Source of the DNA: Caulobacter segnis ATCC 21756 | GTDB taxonomy: Bacteria > Pseudomonadota > Alphaproteobacteria > Caulobacterales > Caulobacteraceae | Direction of reading: 5' to 3' | DNA: 64,000 nt | Assembly: GCF_000092285.1 (NCBI RefSeq) | Contig: NC_014100.1 | Span: 2,108,001-2,172,000, forward strand | Part shown: piece after piece, positions 46,548 to 57,242 of the stretch | How positions within the stretch are numbered: the first letter of the stretch is position 1 | Layout: the number at the start of each line of letters is the position of its first letter | Position numbers and translations under genes: made by a program | Notes under the pieces: model-generated | Seen by the model: the letters and a program-made list of their open reading frames with translations, nothing else | The model's database searches: none | What the model was told of the DNA's origin: nothing

Positions 46548-47555
46548 ATGAGCAACAGGCTCGAGGTCGGCGGGGTTTGCGTCCCTGGTCGGGTGTGGAT
46601 TGCGCCTATGACCGGGGTCTCGGACCTGCCCTTCAGAGAAACGGCCACGGCGCTCGGCGCGCCATATGTGGCGACGGAGATGGTGGCCAGCGCGGAGTTC
46701 GCGAAGGGCAGGCCCGACGTCGTCCGTCGCGCCGCCGTCGGCGACGGCTTGCCGCTGACGGTGATTCAGCTTGTCGGGCGCGACATCGATTGCATGGCCC
46801 AAGGCGCGCGCATGGCGGCCGAGGCGGGGGCCGAGATCATCGATCTGAACTTCGGCTGTCCGGCCAAGGAAGTCGCCGCCGGCGCGGCCTGCGGGTCGGC
46901 TTTGATGCGCGAGCCGGATCTGGCGGAGGCGCTCGTGGCTGCCGCGGTCCGGGCGGTGGATGTTCCGGTGACCGTCAAGATGCGTCTGGGCTGGGACGAT
47001 GGCAGCCGCAATGCGCCCGAAATCGCCGCTCGGGCCGAAGCCGTCGGAGCCAAGGCCATTACGGTGCATGGCCGCACCCGCAACCAGTTCTACAAGGGCG
47101 TCGCCGACTGGTCCGCCGTCGCCCAGGTCAAGAAGGCTGTGTCGGTGCCGGTGCTGGTCAACGGCGACATCGTCGACGGCGAGAGCGCCCGCGCCGCCCT
47201 CGAGCAATCCGGCGCCGACGGCGTCATGATCGGGCGCGGCGTCTATGGACGCCCCTGGATCGCTGGCGCGATCGAAGCCGCGCTGGACGGTCGGGGCTTC
47301 GCCGAGCCCGAGGCCGAGGAGCGCCTGGCGATCGCGCTCACCCATTTCCGCCGCAGCCTGTCCTTCTATGGCGAGCGGCAGGGCCTGAAGATGTTCCGCA
47401 AGCACTTGGCTTCTTACATCGAGGCCGCGCCTTGGCCCGAAACGGCCGAAGCGCGCCGCGCCGCGCGCGCCACCCTGTGTCGCCTAGAGGATCCCGCCGC
47501 CGTGGAGGCCGCCTTGCGCGACCTCTGGCTGGCGGGCGGGAGATTAGCCGCATGA
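46548..47555 (+). CDS. dusB: tRNA-dihydrouridine synthase, DusB/NifR3 family
   Basis: 335 residues. An FMN enzyme that reduces uridine in tRNA D-loops. Visible are [29 protein letters not shown], the FMN and catalytic region [28 protein letters not shown] (catalytic Cys in the C-G-S-A stretch), [32 protein letters not shown] and [34 protein letters not shown]. It heads the ntr cluster, overlapping ntrB by 4 bases (ATGA-type overlap), the classical nifR3-ntrB-ntrC order. Confidence 0.96.
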   Translation: MSNRLEVGGVCVPGRVWIAPMTGVSDLPFRETATALGAPYVATEMVASAEFAKGRPDVVRRAAVGDGLPLTVIQLVGRDIDCMAQGARMAAEAGAEIIDLNFGCPAKEVAAGAACGSALMREPDLAEALVAAAVRAVDVPVTVKMRLGWDDGSRNAPEIAARAEAVGAKAITVHGRTRNQFYKGVADWSAVAQVKKAVSVPVLVNGDIVDGESARAALEQSGADGVMIGRGVYGRPWIAGAIEAALDGRGFAEPEAEERLAIALTHFRRSLSFYGERQGLKMFRKHLASYIEAAPWPETAEARRAARATLCRLEDPAAVEAALRDLWLAGGRLAA

Positions 47556-48678
47556 CCGACAGAGCCCGCGTACTGGGCGGTGTCGCCACCGACGCCTTGA
47601 AGTCGGCGGCCTTTGATCTCAGCCCCGAGCCCGCGCTCGTGGTGGATCGCGACGGCGGCCTTGTCGCCGTCAACGAGGCCGCCGAAGCGCTCTTTGGTCA
47701 TGGCCTGTCTCTCTTGGCGCGGGGCCGCTTCCGAGCCGCCCTGCCGCCGGGGTCGGTGCTGGTCTCGCTGCTGGATCGAGCCATTTCGGAGGGCGCGCTC
47801 GTCCGCGAGCATGGCGTCGAGGTCAACCTCTTTGGCCAGCCCCCCTTCGAGGCGGATGGCGCGGCCGCGCCGCTGGGCGACGGGTCTGTTTTGCTGACGC
47901 TGCACGTCAAGGGCGTGCTGGGCGTTGATCGCGGCGCGGACGCCGCCGGGCTCCGCTCCGTTGTCGGGCTTGGCAAGATGCTCGCCCATGAGATCAAGAA
48001 CCCGCTCGCCGGCATTCGCGGCGCCGCACAGCTGCTCAAGACCGGCGCCAGCGCCGTGGATCAGCCGCTGGCGCAGTTGATCGTCGACGAAACCGATCGC
48101 ATCCGCCGGCTCGTCGACCGCATGGAGGCGTTCTCGGACAACGCGCCGACTCCCCGCGAACCGGTCAATATCCACCAGGTCCTCGACCGCGTGCGCGCCC
48201 TGGTCGCCAATGGGGTCGCCGACGGGCTGCAGTTGAAGGAAAGCTACGACCCGTCCCTGCCCCCGGTCTGGGGCGATGAGGATCATTTGATCCAGGTGTT
48301 CCTGAACCTGACCAAGAACGCGGCCGAGGCGGCGCACATGCGCGGCGACGGTCGCGGAGCGATCTCGATCCACACCGCCTGGCGTCCCGGCGTTCGCGTT
48401 CGCGGCGCCGACGGCAAGACCTCGAGCGGCGCGCCGATCGAGGTGCGTGTGGTCGATAACGGGCCCGGCGTTCCGACCACTTTGCGCGATCATCTGTTCC
48501 AGCCCTTCGTCACCACCAAGGCCAACGGAACGGGGCTTGGCCTCGCGCTGGTGACCAAGTTGGTGACCGCCCATGGCGGGCTGATCGACTTCGAATCCGA
48601 GCCCGGCCGCACCGTCTTCCGCGTGCTGCTGCCCATCGCGCCGCAAAATGGCGCTCCCGACACTGTTTCCGGAGACGC

Positions 48679-48682
<4 letters not shown>
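47552..48682 (+). CDS. ntrB: Nitrogen sensor histidine kinase NtrB
   Basis: 376 residues from the ATG at 47552. A PAS-like domain (about 15-125: [30 protein letters not shown]) is followed by the dimerisation/phosphoacceptor helix [24 protein letters not shown] (His at about 149) and the ATPase domain with N, G1 and G2 boxes ([27 protein letters not shown]). No membrane segment: a cytoplasmic sensor that takes its signal from PII. It overlaps dusB and ntrC at both ends, so the three genes are one operon. Confidence 0.95.
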
Positions 48683-50106
<1,424 letters not shown>

Positions 50107-50168
50107 ACTGAAGCATTCGTAGCACATAGCTGTTGAATTCAGGGCACACCCCCCTAAAATCAGGGGTG

Positions 50169-52412
50169 ATGGCTTCAGTGGCTTACGCGACCGGATCGGA
50201 AGCCCCGCCGACCCGCTTCAGCCGGGCTTGGTGGCGAGAGCTTTTGCGATCTCGCTACCTGATGGCTGGCGGTTATGCGCTGGCCGTCCTGTTGACGGTC
50301 GCCGGTGTCGCGCTGGCCTCTTCTCCGCCCAAGACCGACTCGATCAGCACCGCGAGCACGGTGATCCTGGTCGTCCTGGGCTTCAATCTGGTCCTGATTC
50401 TGGGCGTGGCGACGATCGTCGGTCTGCGCCTCTATGATCTGATTGACGCCCGCGCCAGTGACGAGGGCGCGCGACTGCACCTACGGTTCGTCGGCCTTTT
50501 CTCGCTCGCCGCCGTGGCGCCGGCGGTGATCGTGGCGCTGTTCTTCGGCGTGCTGGTCAATCGCGGCGTCGACGGCTGGTTCAGTCAGAAGGTCCAGACC
50601 GTGGTCGGCAATTCGGCCAAGGTCGCCAATTCGTACGTCGAGCAGCAGAAGAATTACATCTCCGAGCATATCGCGCCGATGGCGGCGGACCTGAACCGCG
50701 CCGCGCCGGCGATGTCGCAGTCGCCGGTGGCGTTCGGCCACTATCTGGCGGGCGTGATGGAGGACAACGGCTTCTCGGCCGCCTACGTGCTGGACCGCGA
50801 CGGCCGCATCCTAGCCCGAGCCGAAACGGCCGCCGCTCCGCCGTTCCTCGCGCCGCCGCCGTCCAGCTACCAGGCGACCGACAGTGGCGAGGTCAGCGCT
50901 CAACGCTTTGTGTCCAAGGACCTCTTCCGCGCGCTCTACAAGCTGAAGGCGTTCCCGGACGGCTATCTCTACGTTGTGCGGCCGATCGAGCAGGGCATCC
51001 TGAGCCACTTGATCGAAACCCAGGACGCGCTGCTCTCCTATCGCGACGCCGAGCGTAGTCGGGGGCGCATTCAGGCGATCTTTGGCCTCAGCTACCTGGA
51101 GACCGCGCTGCTGGTTCTGGTCGCGGCGATTTGGGTCGGCATCGCCGCCGCCAACTCGATCGCGGGTCCGGTCGCCGATTTGGTGGAGGCGGCGGGACGC
51201 GTCTCGGGTGGCGATTTGGACGCTCGCGTGGAGGCCAGTTCGGGACCGGAGGAAATCCGCGCCCTGTCCAACGCCTTCAACATGATGACCAGTGAACTGC
51301 AGCTGCAGCAGGCGGCCCTGAAAGCCGCCAGCCTCGACGCCGAAAGTCGACGCCAGTTCATCGAGACGGTGCTTTCGGGCGTTAGCGCCGGCGTCGTCAG
51401 TCTCGACGAGCGCGCCAGGGTCTCGGCCGTCAATCGGCGGGCCACCGCGCTGCTGGGCCTGCCCGACGACGCGTTGGGCGTGGACCTTATCACCTTGGCT
51501 CCAGAATTCGCGGTCGTCATGGAGGCGCTGCAGGAGAGCCGGCCGGATACCGATGTCGAGGTCGACATCATGCGCGAGGGCGAGACCCGGCGCCTTCGCG
51601 TGCGCGCCGCCGGCCATGTGGCGGCTGGCCTGGTTCTGACCTTCGATGACATCACCCGTCTCGTCGCGGCCCAGCGAAACGCCGCCTGGAAGGACGTGGC
51701 GCGTCGGATCGCCCACGAAATCAAGAACCCGTTGACGCCGATCCAGCTGTCGGCTGAGCGCCTGCGCCGCAAGTATCGCAAGGAGATCGCCAGCGATCTT
51801 GAGACTTTCGATCGCTGCACGGACACCATCATTCGGCAGGTCGGCGATATCGGTCGCATGGTCGATGAGTTCTCGTCCTTCGCCCGGATGCCGGCGCCCC
51901 GCTTCGCGCCCGCCAACTTGACCGAGATGCTCCGGCAGGCCGTTTTCGCTCAGCGGTTCCAAGACGCCGAGATCGAGGTGAAGTTGGAGGAGCCCGGCCA
52001 GGGCGACATCTGGATCACCTGCGACGAGCGCATGATCGGGCAGGCGCTGACGAACATCCTGAAAAATGCTGGCGAAGCCGTCGGCGCTAGGCGCCTAGTC
52101 GACGTCGACCTGCGTGGACGGATCACCGCCACCCTGACCTCCGACGCCGAGGATTTTTGCGTGACTATCGAGGACAATGGCGTTGGCCTTCCCTCCAAGG
52201 ATCGAGATCGCTTGACTGAGCCCTATGTGACGACCCGCGAGAAAGGCACCGGCCTCGGCCTGGCCATCGTCAAGCGGATCATGGAGGACCATGGCGGAGG
52301 CCTGGCCCTCACGGATGCGCGCGAGCCGCCTGGCGCTCGCGTGATCCTGAAGTTTCCAACGACCGCGCGTCTGCCCACCGCGGCCCAAAGTGGCGTTGAG
52401 GAGATGATATGA
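50169..52412 (+). CDS. ntrY: Nitrogen-type sensor histidine kinase NtrY
   Basis: 747 residues from the ATG at 50169 (CAGGGGTG upstream). Two or three membrane segments stand near the start (about 31-51, 66-90, 110-135), then a long periplasmic domain, a membrane segment near 310-330, a HAMP region (AGPVADLVEAAGRVSGGDLDARVEA), a PAS domain and the kinase core: [33 protein letters not shown] (His near 516), NILKNAGEAVG, IEDNGVGLPSKDRDRL and GTGLGLAIVKRIMEDHGG. It is the membrane-bound partner of NtrX, in envelope, respiration or nitrogen control. It overlaps ntrX by 4 bases. Confidence 0.95.
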   Translation: MASVAYATGSEAPPTRFSRAWWRELLRSRYLMAGGYALAVLLTVAGVALASSPPKTDSISTASTVILVVLGFNLVLILGVATIVGLRLYDLIDARASDEGARLHLRFVGLFSLAAVAPAVIVALFFGVLVNRGVDGWFSQKVQTVVGNSAKVANSYVEQQKNYISEHIAPMAADLNRAAPAMSQSPVAFGHYLAGVMEDNGFSAAYVLDRDGRILARAETAAAPPFLAPPPSSYQATDSGEVSAQRFVSKDLFRALYKLKAFPDGYLYVVRPIEQGILSHLIETQDALLSYRDAERSRGRIQAIFGLSYLETALLVLVAAIWVGIAAANSIAGPVADLVEAAGRVSGGDLDARVEASSGPEEIRALSNAFNMMTSELQLQQAALKAASLDAESRRQFIETVLSGVSAGVVSLDERARVSAVNRRATALLGLPDDALGVDLITLAPEFAVVMEALQESRPDTDVEVDIMREGETRRLRVRAAGHVAAGLVLTFDDITRLVAAQRNAAWKDVARRIAHEIKNPLTPIQLSAERLRRKYRKEIASDLETFDRCTDTIIRQVGDIGRMVDEFSSFARMPAPRFAPANLTEMLRQAVFAQRFQDAEIEVKLEEPGQGDIWITCDERMIGQALTNILKNAGEAVGARRLVDVDLRGRITATLTSDAEDFCVTIEDNGVGLPSKDRDRLTEPYVTTREKGTGLGLAIVKRIMEDHGGGLALTDAREPPGARVILKFPTTARLPTAAQSGVEEMI

Positions 52413-53797
52413 GCGCCGACGTTCTGGTGGTGGATGACGAAGCCGACATCCGTGAATTGGTGGCTGGCATCCTTGAGGACGAGGGTTACGCCGTCCGAAC
52501 GGCCGCCGACTCCGACCAAGCGCTCGCGGCGATCCGCGCGCGCAAGCCCGCCCTGCTGATCCTTGACATCTGGATGCAGGGCGGCGGCATGGACGGCCTT
52601 GAGTTGCTGGACATGATCAAGGCGTTGGACGCCGATCTGCCGGTGATCATGATTTCGGGCCACGGCAACATCGAGACCGCCGTCAGCGCCATCAAGCGCG
52701 GCGCCTACGAGTTCCTGGAGAAACCGTTCAAGTCGGACCGGCTGCTGCTGGTGGTCGAACGCGCGCTCGAGGCGGCCGGCCTGCGTCGCGAGAACCGGCG
52801 GCTTCGCGCCCAGACGTTGTCGCCGGACGGCCTGATCGGTAAGTCCGCGGCGGCCCAGGCGCTCCGGCAGTTGATCCTGAAGGTCGCCCCGGCCAACAGC
52901 CGCGTGCTGGTCGCCGGCCCGCCCGGCGCCGGCAAGGAGCTCGTGGCGCGGTTGATCCACGGGGCCAGCGCGCGCGCACGTCAGGAGTTTGTTGCGGTCA
53001 GCGCGGCTGGCATGGCTCCCGAGCGTCTCGATGTCGAGCTCTTCGGCGAAGAGGGCGAGGGCGGTCGTCCCCGCAAGATCGGCGTGTTCGAACGGGCGCA
53101 CGGCGGCACGTTGTACCTCGACGAGGTCGCGGACATGCCGCGTGAGACCCAGGGCCGGATCTTGCGGGTGCTGGTCGAGCAACGCTTCCGCCGTGTCGGC
53201 GGCGACAATGACGTCCAAGTCGATGTTCGGGTGATCTCGTCCACATCGCGCGACCTGCGCGACGAAATCGCCGCCGGCCGCTTCCGCGAAGACCTTTTCC
53301 ACCGCTTGAACGTGGTGCCCGTTCGCGTCCCTGGGCTTGCCGAACGCCGGGAGGACATTCCCGAGCTGATCAACTTCTTCATCGAGCGCATCAGCGAGGC
53401 CACCGGTCTTCAGCGCCGGAAGCTGGGCGAGGACGCTCTGGCCACGCTGCAGGTCCAGACCTGGCCGGGCAATGTTCGCCAGCTCCGCAACAATGTGGAG
53501 CGGATGCTGATCCTGGCCTCTGGCGAGCCGGGCGACGTGATCACCGCCGAGATGCTCTCGGGCTCGGACCAGCCCAGCGCCGGCAATGCCGGCGCCATCG
53601 GCGCCGAGCGGATCATCGCCCTGCCGCTGCGCGAGGCGCGTGAGCTGTTTGAGCGGGAATATCTGAACGCTCAGATCCTCCGATTTGGCGGCAACATCTC
53701 GCGGACCGCCAACTTCATCGGCATGGAACGCTCGGCGCTGCACCGCAAGCTGAAATCCCTGGGTGTCGCCGGCGCTCGGGCCGAAGAGGAAGAGTAG
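52409..53797 (+). CDS. ntrX: Response regulator NtrX, also lacking the GAFTGA loop
   Basis: 462 residues. Receiver with Asp in LLILDIWMQGGGMDGLELL (about 53) and Lys in EFLEKPFKSDRLL; AAA+ domain with a modified Walker A VAGPPGAGKELVARL and Walker B GGTLYLDEVADMPRETQGRIL; Fis-type C-terminus (SRTANFIGMERSALHRKLKSLGV). The L1 loop reads ELFGEEGEGGRPRKIGVFERAHGG with no GAFTGA, so sigma-54 contact is not expected. It pairs with NtrY. In Caulobacter and Brucella NtrX influences cell-cycle and respiratory genes. The stop is directly followed by the dat start. Confidence 0.95.
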   Translation: MSADVLVVDDEADIRELVAGILEDEGYAVRTAADSDQALAAIRARKPALLILDIWMQGGGMDGLELLDMIKALDADLPVIMISGHGNIETAVSAIKRGAYEFLEKPFKSDRLLLVVERALEAAGLRRENRRLRAQTLSPDGLIGKSAAAQALRQLILKVAPANSRVLVAGPPGAGKELVARLIHGASARARQEFVAVSAAGMAPERLDVELFGEEGEGGRPRKIGVFERAHGGTLYLDEVADMPRETQGRILRVLVEQRFRRVGGDNDVQVDVRVISSTSRDLRDEIAAGRFREDLFHRLNVVPVRVPGLAERREDIPELINFFIERISEATGLQRRKLGEDALATLQVQTWPGNVRQLRNNVERMLILASGEPGDVITAEMLSGSDQPSAGNAGAIGAERIIALPLREARELFEREYLNAQILRFGGNISRTANFIGMERSALHRKLKSLGVAGARAEEEE

Positions 53798-54661
53798 ATG
53801 TCGCGTTTCGCCTATGTGAACGGCCAGTTCGTACGCCACGGCGAGGCCGCCGTTCACATCGAGGACCGCGGCTATCAGCTGGCCGACGGCGTCTACGAGG
53901 TGTGGGCCGTGTTCGACGGCAAGCTGGTCGATGCAGAAGGTCACTTCGCGCGGCTGTGGCGTAGCCTCGACGAGTTGCGGATCGCCCATCCCATGAGCGA
54001 AGCCGCGCTGACCTTGGTTCTGCGCGAGGCCGTGCGGCGCAACAAGGTGCGCGAAGGTCTGGTCTACCTGCAGGTGACACGCGGCGTCGCCCGCCGCGAT
54101 CACGCCTTCCCGAATCCGGCCGTTCCGCCTTCGGTTGTTATCACGGCCAAGTCGATCGATCGCGCCGCCACGAACGCGAAGGCTGAAAAGGGCGGTTCCG
54201 TGATCTCGGTTCCCGAGAACCGCTGGGGCCGCTGCGACATCAAGTCGATCGGCCTGCTGCCCAACGCTCTGGCCAAGCAGGCGGCTCGCGAGCGCGGCGC
54301 CGTCGAGGCCTGGTTCGTGGACGACATGGGCCTGGTGACCGAGGGCGCGTCTTCCAACGCATGGATCGTCGACGCGGAGGGGACGCTCCGCACCCGCGAC
54401 ACGAACGCCAACATCCTGCGCGGCGTCACGCGCTCGACCTTGCTGGAGGTGATCCGCGAGGCGGGACTGCCGATCAGCGAAAAGCCTTTCACCATCGCCG
54501 AGGCGCAGGCCGCCAAGGAGGCCTTCATCACCGGCGCGGGGTCGTTGGTGACGCCGATCGTGCAGGTGGACGGCGTCAAGCTTGGGGATGGGCAAGCCGG
54601 GCCAGTGGCAATGAAGCTCCGTCGCGCCTATATAGCTCGAGCGCGTGAGAAAGCCGTCTGA
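53798..54661 (+). CDS. dat: D-amino acid aminotransferase
   Basis: 287 residues of PLP fold type IV. The start SRFAYVNGQFVRHGEAAVHIEDRGYQLADGVYEVWAVFDGKLV and GLVYLQVTRGVARRDHAFP are characteristic of D-alanine aminotransferase; the PLP Lys is in WGRCDIKSIGLLPNALAKQAA (about 145), followed by the phosphate-binding GLVTEGASSNAWIVD. It transfers amino groups between D-amino acids and 2-oxo acids, giving D-Glu/D-Ala for peptidoglycan or breakdown. The branched-chain enzyme IlvE is related, but the D-Ala motif with RxH fits better. It starts right after the ntrX stop, ahead of hfq. Confidence 0.88.
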   Translation: MSRFAYVNGQFVRHGEAAVHIEDRGYQLADGVYEVWAVFDGKLVDAEGHFARLWRSLDELRIAHPMSEAALTLVLREAVRRNKVREGLVYLQVTRGVARRDHAFPNPAVPPSVVITAKSIDRAATNAKAEKGGSVISVPENRWGRCDIKSIGLLPNALAKQAARERGAVEAWFVDDMGLVTEGASSNAWIVDAEGTLRTRDTNANILRGVTRSTLLEVIREAGLPISEKPFTIAEAQAAKEAFITGAGSLVTPIVQVDGVKLGDGQAGPVAMKLRRAYIARAREKAV

Positions 54662-54817
54662 AGCCTGAGCAATTTTCGCCAGGAGCGTTGGCTGGTCGCG
54701 TGACCTTGCGGAAATTTTCGCTAGCGACTTGTCGCTTTCAGTGAAAAATCATCTAGCATGGACTTGTTTGTGTGGGGGGCGTGTGGCCCTCCGTGAACAA
54801 TGAGAGGGGAACCCCCG

Positions 54818-55066
54818 ATGTCTGCCGAGAAGAAGCAAAACCTCCAGGACACGTTCCTGAACAGCGTGCGCAAGTCGAAGACGCCGCTCACCATTTTCCT
54901 CGTCAACGGCGTGAAGTTGCAGGGCGTGGTCAGCTGGTTCGACAATTTCTGCGTCCTGCTGCGTCGCGATGGCCAGTCGCAACTGGTCTACAAGCACGCC
55001 ATTTCCACCATCATGCCGGCGCAGCCTGTCCAGCTCTATGAGCCCAGCGCCGACTCCGACGACTGA
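54818..55066 (+). CDS. hfq: RNA chaperone Hfq
   Basis: 82 residues from the ATG at 54818 (GAGAGGGG upstream). The whole is a Sm fold: Sm1 [31 protein letters not shown] and Sm2 [15 protein letters not shown], with the KH of YKHAIS that binds the U-rich RNA ends. The C-terminal tail ([12 protein letters not shown]) is short and acidic. Hfq forms hexamers that pair small RNAs with mRNAs. It is five bases ahead of hflX, the typical hfq-hflX operon; its promoter probably lies in the 156 bases after dat. Confidence 0.98.
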   Translation: MSAEKKQNLQDTFLNSVRKSKTPLTIFLVNGVKLQGVVSWFDNFCVLLRRDGQSQLVYKHAISTIMPAQPVQLYEPSADSDD

Positions 55067-55071
55067 GACGC

Positions 55072-56412
55072 TTGTCAAAATCCACATCCCGGTCGATTGA
55101 CCACGCCGCGCCGATCCTGAAGGCGCTCGTCATCCATCCGGCGCGGCAACTGCGTGGCCAGGCGGCCCTCGAAGCCCGGGATCCCAACGCCCGGCTCGAG
55201 GAGGCCGTCGGCCTCGCGGTGGCGCTCGATCTCGACGTCGTGGAGGCGCTGATCGCGCCTCTGCGCGCCGTCACGCCCGCGACCCTGTTCGGCAAGGGCA
55301 AGGTCGAGGAGTTCGCGGCGATCTGCGAGGTCGAACATATCGACGTCGCGGTCTTCGACGACCAGCTGACCCCGATCCAGCAGCGCAATCTCGAGAAGGC
55401 GCTGGAGGTGAAGGTCGTGGACCGCACGGGCCTGATCCTCGAGATCTTCGCCCGACGGGCCCGGACCCGGGAAGGCAAGCTGCAGGTCGAGCTGGCCAGG
55501 CTTGACTACGAGCGCTCGCGCCTGGTCCGCACCTGGACCCACCTGGAGCGCCAACGGGGCGGCACCGGCTCGACCGGCGGTCCCGGCGAAACCCAGATCG
55601 AAATCGACCGCCGCCTGATCGCGGGCACGATCATCAAGCTCAAGAGGGAGCTTGAGGAGGTGCGTCGGACGCGGACCCTGCACCGTAGCGCCCGCAAGAA
55701 GGTTCCGTACCCGACCGTCGCCCTGGTCGGTTATACGAACGCCGGCAAGTCCACGCTGTTCAACCGCCTGACCGAGGCGGAGGTGCTGGCCAAGGACATG
55801 CTGTTCGCGACGTTGGACCCGACCCTGCGCACCGTGAAGCTGCCTGACGGGCGGCCGGCGATCATGTCCGACACCGTCGGCTTCATCTCCGATCTGCCGC
55901 ACGAGCTGGTCGAAGCTTTCCGCGCCACGCTGGAGGAGGTGCAGGAGGCCGATGTCGTCCTTCACGTCCGCGACGTCGCCAATCCCGACAGCGAGGCCCA
56001 GGCCCGCGATGTCGAGACGGTGCTGTCCGAACTCGGCGTCACGCTGGACGGCGGCAAGACCGTCGTCGAGGTCTGGAACAAGATCGATCTCTTGTCCGAG
56101 GACGACCGCGAGATCATCGAGGGCCAGGCGCGCCGCGTCGGCGCTTCGCCCGTATCGGCCGTCACCGGCGAGGGCTGCGAGGCCCTGCTGCGCCGGGTCG
56201 GCGGCCTGATCGACGACTCCCCGCCGGTCGAGGTGCGCCTCGGTCCGCAGGACGGCCAGGCCCTGGCCTGGATCTATCGCAACGGCCGCGTGCTCGGCCG
56301 CCATGACGGCGAGGGCGGCGAGGTCATGCTGATCGCGCGGCTGGACGGGCAGGCCTTGGGCCGGTTCGAGCGCCAATTTCCCGAGGCGCGCGTCGAGCCG
56401 GCGGCGACCTAG
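55072..56412 (+). CDS. hflX: GTPase HflX
   Basis: 446 residues from a TTG five bases after the hfq stop. The N-terminal HflX domain (TLFGKGKVEEFAAICEVEHIDVAVFDDQLTPIQQRNLEKAL and LARLDYERSRLVRTWTHLERQRGGTGSTGGPGETQIE) is followed by the GTPase: G1 LVGYTNAGKSTLFNRL, G3 SDTVGFISDLPHELVEAF, G4 WNKIDLL. It splits stalled or stressed 70S ribosomes into subunits. TTG is the only in-frame start before the conserved domain that keeps the short spacing. Its end overlaps that of mazG by 4 bases. Confidence 0.96.
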   Translation: MSKSTSRSIDHAAPILKALVIHPARQLRGQAALEARDPNARLEEAVGLAVALDLDVVEALIAPLRAVTPATLFGKGKVEEFAAICEVEHIDVAVFDDQLTPIQQRNLEKALEVKVVDRTGLILEIFARRARTREGKLQVELARLDYERSRLVRTWTHLERQRGGTGSTGGPGETQIEIDRRLIAGTIIKLKRELEEVRRTRTLHRSARKKVPYPTVALVGYTNAGKSTLFNRLTEAEVLAKDMLFATLDPTLRTVKLPDGRPAIMSDTVGFISDLPHELVEAFRATLEEVQEADVVLHVRDVANPDSEAQARDVETVLSELGVTLDGGKTVVEVWNKIDLLSEDDREIIEGQARRVGASPVSAVTGEGCEALLRRVGGLIDDSPPVEVRLGPQDGQALAWIYRNGRVLGRHDGEGGEVMLIARLDGQALGRFERQFPEARVEPAAT

Positions 56413-57242
56413 CCCTTCGCCTTTTCCGCCGCCTTGGCGTCGTTCCAGAGGGCGTCCATTTCGGCCAGATCCGACTCGTCCGGCGTCTTGCCGCGTTCGG
56501 CGAGACCTGACTCGATGAAGGCGAAGCGGCGGGCGAACTTGGCGTTGGTGGCGCGCAGGGCGTCTTCCGGATCGACATCCAGTTTCCGCGCCAGGTTCGC
56601 GCAGACGAACAGGATATCGCCCAACTCCTCGCGGGCCTTGGCCATGTCGCCGGCGTCGATCTCGACGGCGATCTCCTCGGTTTCCTCGCGCAGCTTGGCC
56701 AGGACCTCGGCGGCGGAAGGCCAGTCGAAGCCGACGCGGGCGGCGCGTTTGGTCAGCTTCACGGCGCGGGTGAGGGCGGGCAGGCCGGTCGGCACGTCGT
56801 CGAGCACGCCGTGCTTGGCCTTGGCCTGACGCTCCTGGGCCTTCAGGGCCTCCCAGCCCTCGACCTGGTCGGAGAGGGTTTCGTAGGCGTGGTCGCCGAA
56901 CACGTGCGGATGCCGGCGGATCATCTTGTCGGAGATCGCCGTCGCCACGTCCTTGAGATCGAACGCCCCCTGTTCCTCGGCCATGCGGGAATGGAAGACC
57001 ACCTGCAGCAGCAGGTCGCCCAGCTCTTCCTTCAGATCCGAGAGATCGCCGCGCTCGATCGCGTCGGCGACCTCGTAGGCTTCCTCGACCGTATAGGGCG
57101 CGATCGTCGCGAAGGTCTGCTCCAGGTCCCAGGGGCAGCCGCCGTCGGGATCGCGCAGCCTGGCCATGATCTCGACCAGGCGGGCGATCGGCTCTTGGTC
57201 TTCACTCGGCGGGGGCGACAAGGGCGTTGGCGTCAGGGGCAT
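56409..57242 (-). CDS. mazG: Nucleoside triphosphate pyrophosphohydrolase MazG
   Basis: 277 residues from the ATG at 57242, which lies inside the end of the transporter gene (41-base overlap). Two MazG modules: LRDPDGGCPWDLEQTFATIAPYTVEEAYEVADAIERGDLSDLKEELGDLLLQVVFHSRM with the E-x2-E...E-x2-D metal site, and a second near 180-250 (EVLAKLREETEEIAVEIDAGDMAKAREELGDILFVCANLARKLDVDPEDALRATNAKFARRF). It degrades NTPs, including non-canonical ones, to NMP and PPi. The longer frame to 57332 is within the transporter gene and lacks support. It is convergent with hflX. Confidence 0.95.
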   Translation of the reverse strand: MPLTPTPLSPPPSEDQEPIARLVEIMARLRDPDGGCPWDLEQTFATIAPYTVEEAYEVADAIERGDLSDLKEELGDLLLQVVFHSRMAEEQGAFDLKDVATAISDKMIRRHPHVFGDHAYETLSDQVEGWEALKAQERQAKAKHGVLDDVPTGLPALTRAVKLTKRAARVGFDWPSAAEVLAKLREETEEIAVEIDAGDMAKAREELGDILFVCANLARKLDVDPEDALRATNAKFARRFAFIESGLAERGKTPDESDLAEMDALWNDAKAAEKAKG

